Program-made: the position numbers and the translations under genes
In this document: positions 22,188 through 33,188 of the stretch, piece by piece
Layout: each line of letters starts with the position of its first letter
How positions within the stretch are numbered: position 1 is the first letter of the stretch
NCBI GenBank assembly: GCA_031835245.1
Contig: JAVKOQ010000095.1
Coordinates: 117,034-181,033, forward strand
Direction: 5' to 3'
Origin: Balamuthia mandrillaris
Taxonomy: Eukaryota > Discosea > Longamoebia > Balamuthiidae
Length of the DNA stretch: 64,000 nt
Notes under the pieces: generated by a model
The model's input: the letters and a program-made list of their open reading frames with translations, nothing else
Database searches by the model: none
What the model was told of the DNA's origin: nothing

Positions 22188-23883
22188 TTAGGTTTCTCCT
22201 GCTGTTGGGAAGGAGGGAGGAGGAATTTCCACGAAGAGCATGGCCGAGGCGTAAAAGCACTCGGTGGAAGGCTCGTTGCCATACGCCGCCGTTACCGCCA
22301 CAACCAAGTCTTTGGCCAGTTGCGGCTTGTCGGTGCACCACTGCACGGGTTGTTTCGGCAGATCTCTCTCAAGTTTCTCCCTCTCGCGTCCCTCTTCTTC
22401 GACAATCTCTTGCGCCTGCCTGCGCGCTTGCCTCTCTGTATTCATCCATCTGGAACCGATTAGCCGTTTGATGAGCTCTGCCTCTCTTGCGCGTTGCTGC
22501 AACAAAGGGTCCAACGGTGGGAAGGCTTCCACGAGAAGCTTCGGCTTGAACTTGGCGCAGATGTACTCGAGTTCATTGTCGTACTCCCCTTCGCCAACGC
22601 ATTCGTTCGTGATCTCTATCTTCCTCGGAAAGCGTTCGAACACCAGCAAGGCCTTTGGGCTGAGTTCTGATGGCACCGATGAGCAGAGATCCAGAGCAAA
22701 GAAGCAGCGGAGGGAGGTCTCCAAGCCGAGGCTAGTGGCAGCCTCCTGCACCAGCGCGTCAAAGCCTTTGAGCAACGCGGAGAGCGTGGGGGCTTGGGAG
22801 AACTGCTCCGTCGAATAGCTGTGCTGGCAGTGGAAGGCCAGAGTGACACCCTCGGGAAAGCAGTCCGGGTCCGCAAGGATGGCCGCGAGGTGCTTCCTCA
22901 CCATGTCCATGTCCAACACGCGCTTGGTGGGGACCGTGGATGGGCTGCCACTGGTCCTACTCGCTTGTGGGAACTCGCCTTCTGTTTTCCTCGCCTTGCT
23001 CTTGGGCATTTGCGCTTTCTTTGCTCTGAAGCCTGCCTCTTCCTTCTCCTCCTCGTCCATGCTCCTCTTCTTGCATTCGGGTTCTCTTGGGCTCTTGGGC
23101 TCAACTTTTTTCTCTGCTGTCGTTTCGTGCTGCTTGCATTCGGGTTCTCTTGGGTTCTTGGGTTCTACTATTTTCTTTGCTCTCCTCCTTTGGGGCTGCT
23201 TGCATTCGGGTTCTCTTGGGCTCTTGGGTTCCACTTTTTTCTCTGCTGTTGTTTTGTACTTCTTCTGTGCTTCCTCCTCTTCATCTTTTTTCTCCTCCTC
23301 CTTCTTATACGCCTCCTTCTCCTTCTTCTCCTTTTCCTTCTCCTTCTCCTCGTCATCCTTCTTGTGCTCCTCCAGGTGCTGGGCACGTTCGCTGTAAAGG
23401 TTATAGGTGAGGGTGATGCGGTGCCCTGCCGTGACGGGAAGGATTTCATGCTCGCAGTCCGCATAAAACGCCGCCCACTTCACCGAGCAGCGCTCGTGGT
23501 GTGCTTCCTTTGGCTGTGGTCGCTTGGCCTCGCATTCTGGCTCGCTCAACTGCTGGGTCTGCTTGGCCTCCCTACCGCCATCATCTCCCACAAGCTGTTC
23601 TCCTGCTGCGCTGCCCATCGTCGTTGAGGCCAAGTCGAAGACCACCTCCGATGGCGCCTGTCTCACCACGAGCTCTCCTCCTTGGAAGCATGTCGGCAGG
23701 CAGACCACCAAGGAGCCGAACATGCCGTCTCCCCGCGGTGTGTCCACGTGGGCTTTGAAGTGTCCGCCCTCCGGATAGACGTTCAGCTTGTACAGCTCTG
23801 CTCGCACCTTCCAGCTGTTTGGCGCCAGTATTCTCTTTATCTTTGTTGTGTTGGAGTTCGTGTTTGGAAAAAGAAAGAGATGA

Positions 23884-23938
<55 letters not shown>

Positions 23939-24533
23939 AGAAGAGAGTTGGAACCTTGTCGAGAATGTCATTTTCAGAAGGGACAAAGTTGGTGAGGAAA
24001 TAGTGGGGAGAGAGCTGCAACGCACGACGATAGCTCGGGTCCAACACCTCTTTGCTGCCTTTGCCGAACGTGGCCGCCGAACAACACTTTATCAGCCCCG
24101 CCAGCGCTTCTCCTTCCAGCTCCTCCACGCTTCCACGCCTCGTACCTTCAGGGTTCATCAGCGGAAAGGACAAAAACCCTGAAACGAGCTTCTCGCCTTC
24201 TCCTTCGTTTGTTGTCGTCGGTGCCACACTCTTCTGGAAGGACACCCGAAGGGGATGAGAAAGCTCCGTAGCGCCACCGCAACAAAAGAGAGAGTCCTGG
24301 CGAAGCGCCCTAGAAGCGCCTTTCAGAGCAGCCACGCGAATGCTTCTTCGCAGAGCAGGGCTGGAGGAGTGCACCAGGGCCAACCAACGGCGGCTGGCCT
24401 GACGCAAGCGGAGCTTGTCCTGCAGCTCGAGCGAGTTGACCACCAGGCGCTGAACCTCTGCAGGGAGCTCATCGAGGTGTGGCGCGCGCGTTTGCTGTTG
24501 CGACGAGGCCGTTGTTGTTCTCGTCGCTGACAT
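22188..24533 (-). CDS. F-box protein with a 2OG-Fe(II) dioxygenase domain
   Basis: The start is MSATRTTTASSQQQ at 24533 (an in-frame ATG at 24548 is possible). An F-box-like segment (HLDELPAEVQRLVVNSLEL, RQASRRWLALV) precedes a double-stranded beta-helix region. One intron (about 23960-23840), with CT repeats on the sense strand, splits FVPSENDILDK from RILAPNSWKVRAELYKLNVY. The prolyl-hydroxylase-like core has EGGHFKAHVDTPRG (HxD iron ligands), MFGSLVVCLPTCFQGGELVV, and AAFYADCEHEILPVTAGHRI with TLTYNLY (distal His and the Arg for 2-oxoglutarate). A Lys/Glu stretch and repeats with PREPECK cores follow, then a domain with CQHSYSTEQF and a C-terminal tail ending FPTAGET. Likely a protein hydroxylase linked to an SCF ligase; the substrate is unknown. 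Confidence 0.82.
23080..23260 (-). repeat. Coding minisatellite (PREPECK-type repeats)
   Basis: Three near-identical units of about 57-60 bp encode KxVEPKxPREPECK with short spacers. They retain the reading frame within the linker of the F-box/oxygenase gene. Confidence 0.75.
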
Positions 24534-25492
24534 TTCGTGAAACAGCAACTCTCTTTAAGCCTGCCTTTTGTTTTATTTGTGTTATGTTATGTTATGTCTT
24601 TATGTTGTTTTTAACAGCAACAAGTTTGCAGAAGGCCTCGTGCGAATGATCTTCGTGCCCTTACAGGTGGAATGTCGTGCCCGTTCAAACCGCTTAAGAG
24701 GAAATATTCAGTCAGGGAACATAACTCCCCCTCTATCCTGATGATGAGGTAGGCATGCAGGAGGTTCCCCCTTTTTCAGGCTGAGCCTCTCTGCGGGAGA
24801 GTAGCAGAGAGCTTTTGCTTGTTCTTGTGCTCTCCTTTTACGCCACGTCTCCCTATTTTCTGTTCACTTCCTCTGTTTTCCTGAATCCACAACCGGGCCT
24901 CGGTAATGCGTTGGCCTGAGAGAGTGTTGTTTCCTCAGAGGTCATTCTTAAATGTAAGAGAGAGCAGTTAGCTGGTGGGCCGGACTGTTCCAACCTCTCG
25001 ATCCAACGACCTCCAGAAAAGATGAACGCCACGCGAACCCCTCAGCTGGAAAGGGAACCATGAACACCGCTCAAGTGAGAATATCATAACGCAGAAGTTA
25101 CAGGGAACACATCTGGCCTTCAAAACAGAGGCACCCACTCCCTTCTCGCCATGGAGAAACAGTCACGGAGGTTATGCTCCGGGCAGAGTGCGAGGCAAAG
25201 CTCTGTGTCTGTGTCATTGTTCCGGTCAAACGCTAGCGACGCTATTCGCTTTGTGCTGCCAGTCAACCGATCAGACCCATAGCTTAACTTGTTCGGCACA
25301 GTTGAGCCACAGGACCTTCGATCGCTTATCTTTTTATGTTGAAAATGATTAATATAACAGTTAATCGAAAGTTAATAGAATAGTTTATCAGTGCATAGCC
25401 GTCAGCCCGGTTTGTTTTTTGAAAACTCCTAGCCTTTTTTTTTTGTTATAAAACTTACAAACGTTACTCCGGTTTTGCGGGGGGGGCTACAA
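24534..25492. other. 959-bp promoter/noncoding region with balanced composition, possible structured RNA
   Basis: Unlike most gaps in this window it is not low-complexity and has no frame of 60 codons on either strand. About 24683-24691 reads GTTCAAACC (a tRNA-type B-box look-alike), and 24787-24811 forms an 8-bp perfect hairpin (CTCTCTGC/GCAGAGAG, 9-nt loop) followed by TTTT at 24813. TGATGATGA at about 24739 and CTGA at 24781 resemble C and D boxes but are too close and unpaired by a visible terminal stem. A TATAAAA box at 25447-25453 precedes the Frizzled-like ATG by 40 bp. No known RNA family was recognised. Confidence 0.3.
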
Positions 25493-27816
25493 ATGCTGTT
25501 CAACGTTTCGATGTTCGTCTCTTTACTGCTGGCTTCATCGTGGATTCTTCACGTTCAGGGCCAGACGTGTGTTCCTTGGGACGGGGAACCTTCCTATTGC
25601 GGCCAGTTCGAGGAATGGCAAGGTTTGTTTTCGTTTTCTCCTGTTTGCTTTCTCTTCTTCTCTGTTTCTGCAAAGGTGCAGTACAGAAACAAAAACAAAA
25701 AAACGACGGACCTCTTTTTGTGTGTTGAACTTCACAATGTTGTTCAGGAAACAAGTCCTAACGTTTTCTTTCGCTTCAGTTCCAGGCGTGCGTATTTATG
25801 TTCCGGTCAACTGGACTCTGGCCTCCCTGCAGACCCCCATCCGCACGGCCGTGAACGTGGTGGGTGTTATGGGTGATGACGGTTCCCTCAGTTCTCGGTG
25901 CCGGGGAATGTGGGCTCGTCTTGCCTGCTCGACGTTCTTGAGACCTTGCGCAAACATTACAGGGGAGCTGTACCCAACCCCAGTTCAAACTTGTCGCACC
26001 AGATGCGAAGAATATGGTACTGCTTCAAAACTTCTTTTGCGCTGTATCACCCATGCGTTTCTGTAATCTTCTCACAAACGTAAAACAAACAGTAAATGAA
26101 TGTAGTGAGGACGCCGCGGCTGTTGGTGCGGTCATTGGCTTAGGTCTTTACTTCCCACCTGGATATGCCCGTCCTCTCACTTGCAATGAGACGGACTTTG
26201 ATGACCAACCCTTCTATCAAACCGACAACTACTCCGTCACCCTGCCATCGGGAATTGACCATCAGCTACAATGCAACCAATTGGACTCCACGGGGGCTCA
26301 GTTATTGTGCGAACCGCCATTGGAGAACCTAGGCCAGACCAACAATTGTGCATTCGAGTGTCCTCTTCCTGCTTATACGGAAGACCAGTACGATTCGGTG
26401 CAGATATTGCAGCTCGTGTTGAGCTGGTTTTCTTGGGTTCGTTTGGACATTTCTCTTTTTTCTCGTTTTGTTTCCACTCCAGCTTACCATAATGATTCAA
26501 CAGGCAGGGAGTTTGGTAGTCATTCTATCTTACGCCCTCCACAGCAAGCTGCGGCAATTCCCTGCGAACTTGATCCTGATGGCCGCTGTATCTGCGCATG
26601 CAGAGTCAGTCGGCATGATCCTTCCCACGTTCTTTGGCTACGACAATACGTGGTGTGGCTTTGACTCAGCGTATCTCGTTCCTGATAGCAAGGCCGCTGG
26701 TGGCACGTTGGTGATTACCTTCCGCATGGAAGATCTGTCGGTGGAATCGGGGTTGTGCACATTCCAAGGCTGGTTGGTGCAAATGGGATTCTTGTCGAGC
26801 ACCATGTGGTGGGGCATCATCGCCTTTAACATGTTCCTTTCTGTATGTTTCCTGCTTCTTCTGCTTCTCCTTTGTCTACGTCTTCTTCTGCTTTCTTCTT
26901 CTCGTTACGAATTCCCCAGGTGTTTATTGTTCTAACTTGCGTTTGCTGGCCAGGTTTACTTTGGAAAGAAGCTGCCGACCACAAAAACATGGACAGTGGG
27001 CCTGCAGGTCGTGTTGCATGTTTGCGGGTGGGCAGTTCCCTGTTTACTCATGCTTATCCCAGCTGCAGCTGGACAAATTTCCTTCAATCCTGGAGCCACC
27101 TTGTACGCCATTCGTTTGAGTTTATTCCTGCGTTCTTTCTTTCCCTCCTCTGTTTTTTTTCTCTCTCTCTCTCTCTCTATCTCTTTCCATAACAATGAAG
27201 AAGAGCTAATCCAAAGCAACAATACAGTTGCTCGTTGGATTCGGCAGATGTTTATTTCCTGGTGTTTTGGGCCATTCCCATCGGTATCATCCTGTTGGTT
27301 GGCACCCTTCTCTTCTTGGCTTCTTTGGTTCGCCTCATGCAGTTCGCCCGCCAAATGAAAGAACTGAAAAAGGCCTGCAATACCTACTTCCGAGTGGTCA
27401 TCTTCATTTTCATCTACTTGAGCCTCATCACGTTCATCTTCGCCTATTCTCTGCGAGTGGTCTCCGCCAAAGACACCATCGAAGAGGGTTACTCCGACTA
27501 CTACAGATGTCTCATCTTGGATCGTGAGGCTTGCTCATTGTCAGCGGAAGTGCACAATTATGGGTTGGCGGTGTTGCGGAGCATCGGGTACTCTTCTCTG
27601 GGCTTGCTGCTGTTCTTCAACTTTTGCGTCGGCCCATCGACAGGCAGGTTTTGGTGGAACTTCTTCACGCTCATCGTACAAGGAAAGTTCAGCAGCATGT
27701 TTACAAGCGACAGGTCGCCAAACACTGGCAAGTCTCCCAGCAGGTCCAAGAAGAGCAGGTCAAGCGGCACCAAAGAAGTGATGACCGTGAGCATGGATGA
27801 AGAGAATGATCCTTAA
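25493..27816 (+). CDS. Frizzled/Smoothened-like seven-transmembrane receptor
   Basis: ATG at 25493 (MLFNVSMFVSLLLASSW) gives a signal peptide ending near HVQGQ. A Cys-rich ectodomain follows across three exons: TCVPWDGEPSYCGQFEEWQ, RCRGMWARLACSTFLRPC, TCRTRCEEYVNECSED, in keeping with a Frizzled CRD. The membrane part has TIMIQQAGSLVVILSYALH, FPANLILMAAVSAHAESVG, a WCGF/CTFQGWLVQMGFLSST pair (extracellular Cys and TM3), MWWGIIAFNMFL, KTWTVGLQVVLHVCGWAVP, AIPIGIILLVGTLLFL, RVVIFIFIYLSLITFIFAYS and SIGYSSLGLLLFFNFCVGPS. A Ser/Lys tail ends DEENDP. Such receptors are expanded in Dictyostelium (fsl genes) and other amoebae; ligands are mostly unknown. At least six introns; one small exon after about 27100 is placed only roughly. 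Confidence 0.85.
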
Positions 27817-28052
27817 CAATTGTATATTTCTTTCTGAACTCGCTATTTCGTGTGTCTTATTTTTCCCCATGTTTTCAAGCGTTTACGCAGCTTGTTTCGG
27901 AGGGCAAGAAAAGAACGAAGGCCGAAAGATAAGACAGAAGACACAACGGGCCCAACGGAAGAAGCGCTTGTACTGTTGAGCTGATCCTGTCCAAGTCACT
28001 TTGCGCCGGAAAGTTTGAAAAAAAAGAGATAAGCGTCATGGTATACATATGT

Positions 28053-28451
28053 TTACTGCTCTTTCTTTTCCATTGAAGCAGCGGAGTTCGTTAACCGCTC
28101 GATGCATTCCAACCGTTCGACCAACGAAGGGTGGGAGTAGTGGTAATGGGCATAACATGGATCTGGCATTACGTTCAAAAGATTGTTGGCATGAATCTTG
28201 ATGAGAGCACTACGAAGCTTCGTCAAACCATTCTCTATAGCATAGGCGTCTGCTGAAAACTCAAACCTAGTAAAAGGATTTGTTACCAGAGAAGTAGTAA
28301 GATAGAAAAAATAACTGGAGAAAGAAATAACGAACCGTCGGTTGATAGAGTTGGTAAGCCAGTGCAACAGATTCGCGAAAGAAGAGTAGATATAAGAAAA
28401 AAGGACCAAGCCGATTGCCGCCTGCCCAGAAATAATGTGAGCAACTGAACG

Positions 28452-28497
<46 letters not shown>

Positions 28498-28882
28498 GGG
28501 TTTGGAAAAGCCAAAGCTGGCATAAAACTCTGGCATATAAACTACACGAGAGAAGAGGAAGATGAACGTAGCCAAGCTGAGTAACTGAATCACCAACGTT
28601 TTGAGAGTGTCTGAGGGTAGTGCCATGAAGCCATTGAAATTAGGCAAACAGAAAGAGAAGCAGAATAGCCAAACAAAGTAACGGAAACACGAACGAAAGT
28701 AAACATGGTGGCCAATCTCATGACCAATGATGGCGAGGATTTCTTTGGTTTTGAGCTGATGAAGCAGTGGTTTATATAGTACTATCTTCTTTGAAAAGCG
28801 ATAGCCCATCAGAAAACTGTTTTCATCCATCCATTCATAGAAGTAATAATAAAATCAGTCAGTGTTTGATTGGAACACGGGA

Positions 28883-28939
<57 letters not shown>

Positions 28940-30368
28940 GTCACAACGTACGCATTGGAGTGTGCAACAAAATTGGGACTCTTTTCTAGAACAAGGATCT
29001 GAGAGAGCGGAAAGCGAAGTGCAGTAGCAAGGCGAGTGATCTCATCACGGAGCTCACCCGAAGGAAGAACGGAGAAAGTGTAGAAGAAAGGAGCAATAAT
29101 GTCGTAGATGTCCGTAAAGAGAACAGCTATGAACGTCATGAATATGCACATGTCTTTTGTGTCACAGATTCAATTAGCACGAGAAGGAAGAAGATGAAAA
29201 CAGAAGGAGCAATAACAAAGAAGAAAGTTGATAAGAAGAGAAAAGGTGGAAGAGAAGAAAGAAGGTTACAAAGCCAATAGAACCGCAGATTCCATTTGAG
29301 CAACGCGAGAGCGAACATCATCAGAGGAATGCCAACGCACAAGGACAGAGCAAACATCTTGGATTGCGTCCAAAACCACGACCAAAGAATGGCCGGCAAC
29401 CGCTCCACCCGAAAGGACATATCTACACACAACAGCTTGAACAGAGCGAAAGGAACCCTTACCATAGACGTCACAAAGCTCACCAGCAGAACGAACAGAG
29501 TGCCTCTGGTTATCTGGAGAAGAAAGGAAAGAGCAACGAAAAGGTGAGACCAAGCAAGGAAGAGATAATGAAAATAAAGCTACAAGCATAGAAAAAAATG
29601 AAAAAAGAAGGAAGACGAAATAACGATGAATGAAGACAGAAAGAAGAAGAAGAAGAAGAAGAAGAACAAGAAGAACAAGAAGAACAAGAAGAACAAGAAC
29701 AAGAACAAGAAGAAAGAAGAACAAAACAAAAAGAAGTAAAATGAAAAATGAAAAAAGAAGAAAGAAGTAAACCTCATATTCAGGGCCAAGGTGGAAGAAA
29801 CCCATCAAAACGAGAGTGAAGGACCAAACCCAGACCAGCCCTTCATTCATCAGCACGAGCCCTTCCCCCACAAACATCAGGGTGGCTTGCATGCCATGAA
29901 ACACGTGTCTCATTATGCTCTGTTTTTTTTTGTTCAACAAAAAATAAATAAATAAATAACAAAAAAAATAACATTAAAAAATAAAATAAAATAAAATAAA
30001 AAATGAGATAAAAAATTAAAAAAATAAAAAAATAAAAAAAAACAAAAAATAAAAATAAATAAATAAAAAAATAAATAAATAAATAAAAGATTCAAAAAAA
30101 AACTCTTCAATGGTAATCGTACCCAAGAATTACGTTTCTTCATGCGCTCCTCATCGATGGTGACCCATTGGTGGAGGATAGGGGGGATCTGCGGGGTGAC
30201 CAAGCGTCGGATCTGCCGAAAGTCCAGGTAGCACTCCAGCATGAAGAAGACGAGGGAGCCGATGATGGTGACGTTGAACCAGGGCACCTGCCGAAGGCCG
30301 TGCTGCAAGATGGAGACCGCCTCGTAACGCACCTGCTGCAAGGTCTCCAACGAAAAAAGGGACAACAT
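28053..30368 (-). CDS. STE24: CAAX prenyl protease 1 (STE24/ZMPSTE24 zinc metalloprotease)
   Basis: An ER-membrane M48 protease that cuts prenylated CAAX proteins. Exon 1 (30368 to about 30116) encodes MLSLFSLETLQQVRYEA, then NVTIIGSLVFFMLECYLDFR, with TPQIPPILHQWVTIDEERM. A W|S join across an A/T-rich intron leads to GMQATLMFVGEGLVLMNEGL. Later exons give LPAILWSWFWTQSKMFALSL, TDIYDIIAPFFYTFSVLPSG, LRFPLSQILVLEKS, the ENSFLMGYRFSKKIVLY segment and the zinc site IGHEIGHH (HExxH). Then come FSRVVYMPEFYASFGFSKPD, FANLLHWLTNSINRRF, the third ligand region FEFSADAYAIENG, and YSHPSLVERLECIERL near the end. Everything expected of the family is present; about eight introns, two with GA on the + strand (CT in sense). 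Confidence 0.93.
29938..30105 (-). repeat. A/T-only low-complexity tract in STE24 intron 1
   Basis: AAATA/AAAAT units, about 165 bp, fill the first STE24 intron; on the sense strand it reads T-rich (TTTAT). It is the most AT-rich stretch of the window. Confidence 0.85.
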
Positions 30369-30649
30369 GAGGGCAGACAGAGGAAGAAAGATGAAGCAGA
30401 GGGAGAGAAGAGATCTCTTTCAATCTTTTTTTTTTTTGTATTTTTCTATCAAACGAGGTCGATTTGTGCAGCTATTGAGGACGAAATGACCTATTCCTGT
30501 AGAGCAACATTTTTGAACGAATTCTTCAGGGTTGTTGCTCCATTTGTGCAAGGGCCATGGTACACAAGTACTGTACAATAATAACAGCATTTGTGTTGCA
30601 TTTGTGCTCCATTTGTGCGGCAAGAGAAAGAAAGAAAGAAAACAAAAAG
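30369..30649. promoter_or_regulatory. Bidirectional promoter STE24 / LYR gene with ATTTGTGC repeats
   Basis: 281 bp between divergent starts. The octamer ATTTGTGC occurs at 30462, 30542, 30600 and 30611, with ATTTGTGT at 30589, all in the same orientation and often preceded by CTCC or GC. The same octamer occurs in the gap before the gene at 53058 (near 52830). Recurrence suggests a factor-binding site. Confidence 0.5.
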
Positions 30650-31062
30650 ATGAGCAAGAAGGTCAAAGTGCCAGCATCCCGGTCGGACATCCTTCGCTTG
30701 TACAAAAGTCTCTTTCGGGTAGAGAGTGCTGGCCCCTTTGCCCATTCACCTCTTTGTTGTGGTTCATTTATTTATTTTTTCTTTCTTTTTAAAAAAAAAA
30801 GGCAGCAGAGCAAATGCCCACTGTAAATAGAGAGATGTGGGTCAAGGAGAAAGCCCGACGCGACTTCAAGCTGAACAAGGACCTCACGGACGAGGAGGAC
30901 ATCCAGACGGTGATGGCCGTCGGCCTCACCCACCTGGACAGCGTGCGCATTCAGGCCGCCCACCTCACCCGCGTCTTCAACACCGACTGGGAGGCAGACC
31001 TCGCCAAGACCCTGCGCAAGCCTCAACACGCTGACCCTGATATCTACAGCTCTAAAAAATGA
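30650..31062 (+). CDS. LYR-motif (complex 1 LYR) protein
   Basis: Two exons, 30650-30718 and 30802-31062, joined in phase 0. Product of 110 residues: MSKKVKVPASRSDILRLYKS with the LYK variant of the LYR tripeptide and the downstream Phe (SLFR), then AAEQMPTVNREMWVKEKARR, FKLNKDLTDEEDIQ and HLDSVRIQAAHLTRVFN. LYR proteins bind the mitochondrial acyl-carrier protein and help in Fe-S delivery or respiratory complex assembly. The length and the KEKARRDFKLNKDLTDEE region resemble LYRM1/LYRM2-type members; orthology within the family is not settled. The stop is 111 bp from the convergent kinase fragment. Confidence 0.85.
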
Positions 31063-31173
31063 ACAATGTACTCCACAAGCCGAGAGAGTAGAGTACAGAC
31101 TAACCTCATGCTTTTATTCACATTTTCACCAGCGTACACCCTCAGAGTATACATACAATGCGTGCAGCTGATT

Positions 31174-31950
31174 CTATTCCTCGGTGATGGTGGCCAAAGG
31201 GCTTTGGGAGCGATACCGCCGACCCACAAGCCGAGTCTTGAGCTTCCGCCGCCGCGTTCTTGGTGGTTGTTGCTGTTGTTGTTCTAGCGGTGAGCGGTGG
31301 TGGTGCTCATCGTTATTGTTGTTTTGCTGTGCAGAAGAAGCAGGAGCAGAGAAAGAAGAAGCACGTGATGGAGAGGCAGAGAAAAAAGAGGAGGAGGAAG
31401 AAGAGAAAGAAGCAGAAGCCGAGGAAGAAAGACGAGGTGGAGGCGGAGAATATGTGCTACCGCCAGGCGTCATGACGGCAGCGATGGTAGCGGGACAGAG
31501 GGAAGAAATGCTTGGCAGGGAAGGCAAGGAAGAAGAACGATGCCGTCGGGGAGAGTTCTTGATCCAAGGATGTTGCAGCACGTCCATCATGTGGATGCGT
31601 TTGAAGGAGTGCGGCGTCAGCAACCTGGTGATCAAGTCCTTGACCTCTGCCGAAAGATACGTGGGCAGCTTGATTGCGCCGCTGCGGATACGTCTCGTCA
31701 CTGCCAACGTGTTGTCCGCCTGAAAGGGAACCTTGCCGGTGAGCATGAAGTAGAGCACGGCCCCGCAGGACCAGATGTCCACCTCCGGGCCCACGTATTG
31801 GTGGGAGAGAAGCACCTCCGGTGCGGTGTAGTGCAAGGACCCGCAGGACCGTTTCTTGGGGACAGCCGAGCTCCACTTGCCCGCATGCCCAAAGTCTGCC
31901 AGCACCGCGTCCATTCGTTTGTTCAACAGAATATCTGCAAAAAGAAATGA
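31174..31950 (-). pseudogene. Protein kinase C-lobe fragment (CAMK-like), 5' exons missing
   Basis: The visible exon begins at an acceptor (TTTTTGCAG, about 31937) with ILLNKRMDAVLADFGHAGKW: the end of the catalytic loop and the DFG motif. Next are SCGSLHYTAPEVL (APE), GPEVDIWSCGAVLYFMLTGK and the C-lobe end LQHPWIKN, then a disordered Ser/Pro/His/Gln tail ending PLATITEE. This resembles CAMK/AMPK-type kinases. No HRD exon or N-lobe exon was found on the minus strand before the divergent YME1L-like start at 32470; the gap is mostly CT/GA repeat. It may be a decayed or partial duplicate, a rearrangement at the repeat, or a mis-assembly; if the missing exons exist elsewhere it would be a normal gene. 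Confidence 0.6.
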
Positions 31951-31962
31951 ACGAGAATGCAC

Positions 31963-32469
31963 CTTAGTACTTCACCTCTTCTCTCTCGGTTTTTAACGAA
32001 CGAAGATTTAGTGGGGAGAAGGAGAGCCGCTCCACTCTCCGCTCTCCACTCTGCTCTCTGCTCTCCTCTCTCCTCTCTGCTCTCTCCTCTCCTCTCTCCT
32101 CTCCTCTCTCCTCTCTGCTCTCTCCTCTCTGCTCTCTGCTCTCTGCTCTCTCCTCTCCTCTCTCTCTCCTCTCTCCTCTCCTATCTCCTCTCCTCTCTCC
32201 TCTCCTATCTCCTATCTCCTCTCTCCTCTCCTCTCTCCTCTCCTCTCCTCTCTCTGCTCTCTTTTCGTGTCGTCGTGACAAATATCAGCAAAATCCATTC
32301 CCCCAATGACGTGTGCAGGCCAGCGAAGAAAAAGCAGACAGAAAATAGAAGAGAAGGGAAGAAGGGTGGGCAAAAAGAGGCAGAAGCGACGAATCAAACC
32401 TTCCCCCTTTTCTTTTTGGACGTTACGGACAAAGGTCTGGGTGCTCAAGGTGTGACTTTTAAAAAAAAA
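31963..32469. other. Region between kinase fragment and YME1L-like gene, mostly CTCTCCT repeat
   Basis: About 32031-32268 is a degenerate CTCTCCT/CTCTGCT minisatellite. Next comes CGTGTCGTCGTGACAA (about 32267-32282), a TGTCGTC-type site. The remaining 190 bp run up to the ATG at 32470. No exon was identified on either strand. Confidence 0.6.
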
Positions 32470-32862
32470 ATGAAAGGACTCCGGATTTCATCCTCTTCTT
32501 CTGCTTCTCCTTTCCCAACCCACGCAATAAAAGGGATGGCTGCTACTTCTTCTACGTCTTCTCGGCTATACTCTTCCTTTTCTCGTTCCTTATTATCTAC
32601 TCATATGCAGTTGAGAGGAAGCCACAACAAATTCACAAATGCTTCACTTTCTTCCTCCCTTCTTCCTCTTCGGCCTCCTCTCTCCGCTTCTCGCTCTCTC
32701 CACAAGAACGTTCGCTCCTACGCTCGTCTTCCTTCTCATCCCTCTTTTGCCGTCTCCTCCTCCTCTCCCCTTTCGACCACCACCACTAGCACAACCGTTT
32801 CCACCACCGCTCAGAAAGTTGCTTCAGGTTTGTTGTTTGCTTCTTCCTCTCTTCCCCTCTTT

Positions 32863-32910
<48 letters not shown>

Positions 32911-33149
32911 TTATTGGATTGGCAAAATGACTTTTTTTAAAACAAAAAAAAAGGACTAACGATGGGAAGAAGAGGTCTACGCAAACAACTGGGCGAAAAA
33001 ATTGATCTGGCCTACCTACAGGTATTTTTCCCCTTGTGCCCTTCTCTCTCTCTCTCTCTCTCTCTCTCCTTTTCCTCCTCCTCTTACTTCCCCTTCTTTC
33101 TTTCCTCTTGTCCTCCCTTCCACTCCTTCTCCGTACTCTTCTCTTTCAC

Positions 33150-33188
<39 letters not shown>

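Noticed and set aside
24735-24790. C/D-box snoRNA
   Set aside because: TGATGA and CTGA are present but too close, with no terminal stem or convincing guide region.
31457-31876. Minus-strand frame of 139 codons overlapping the kinase fragment
   Set aside because: It is a shifted frame of the kinase C-lobe; the true frame holds DFG, APE and the D-W-S-G motifs.
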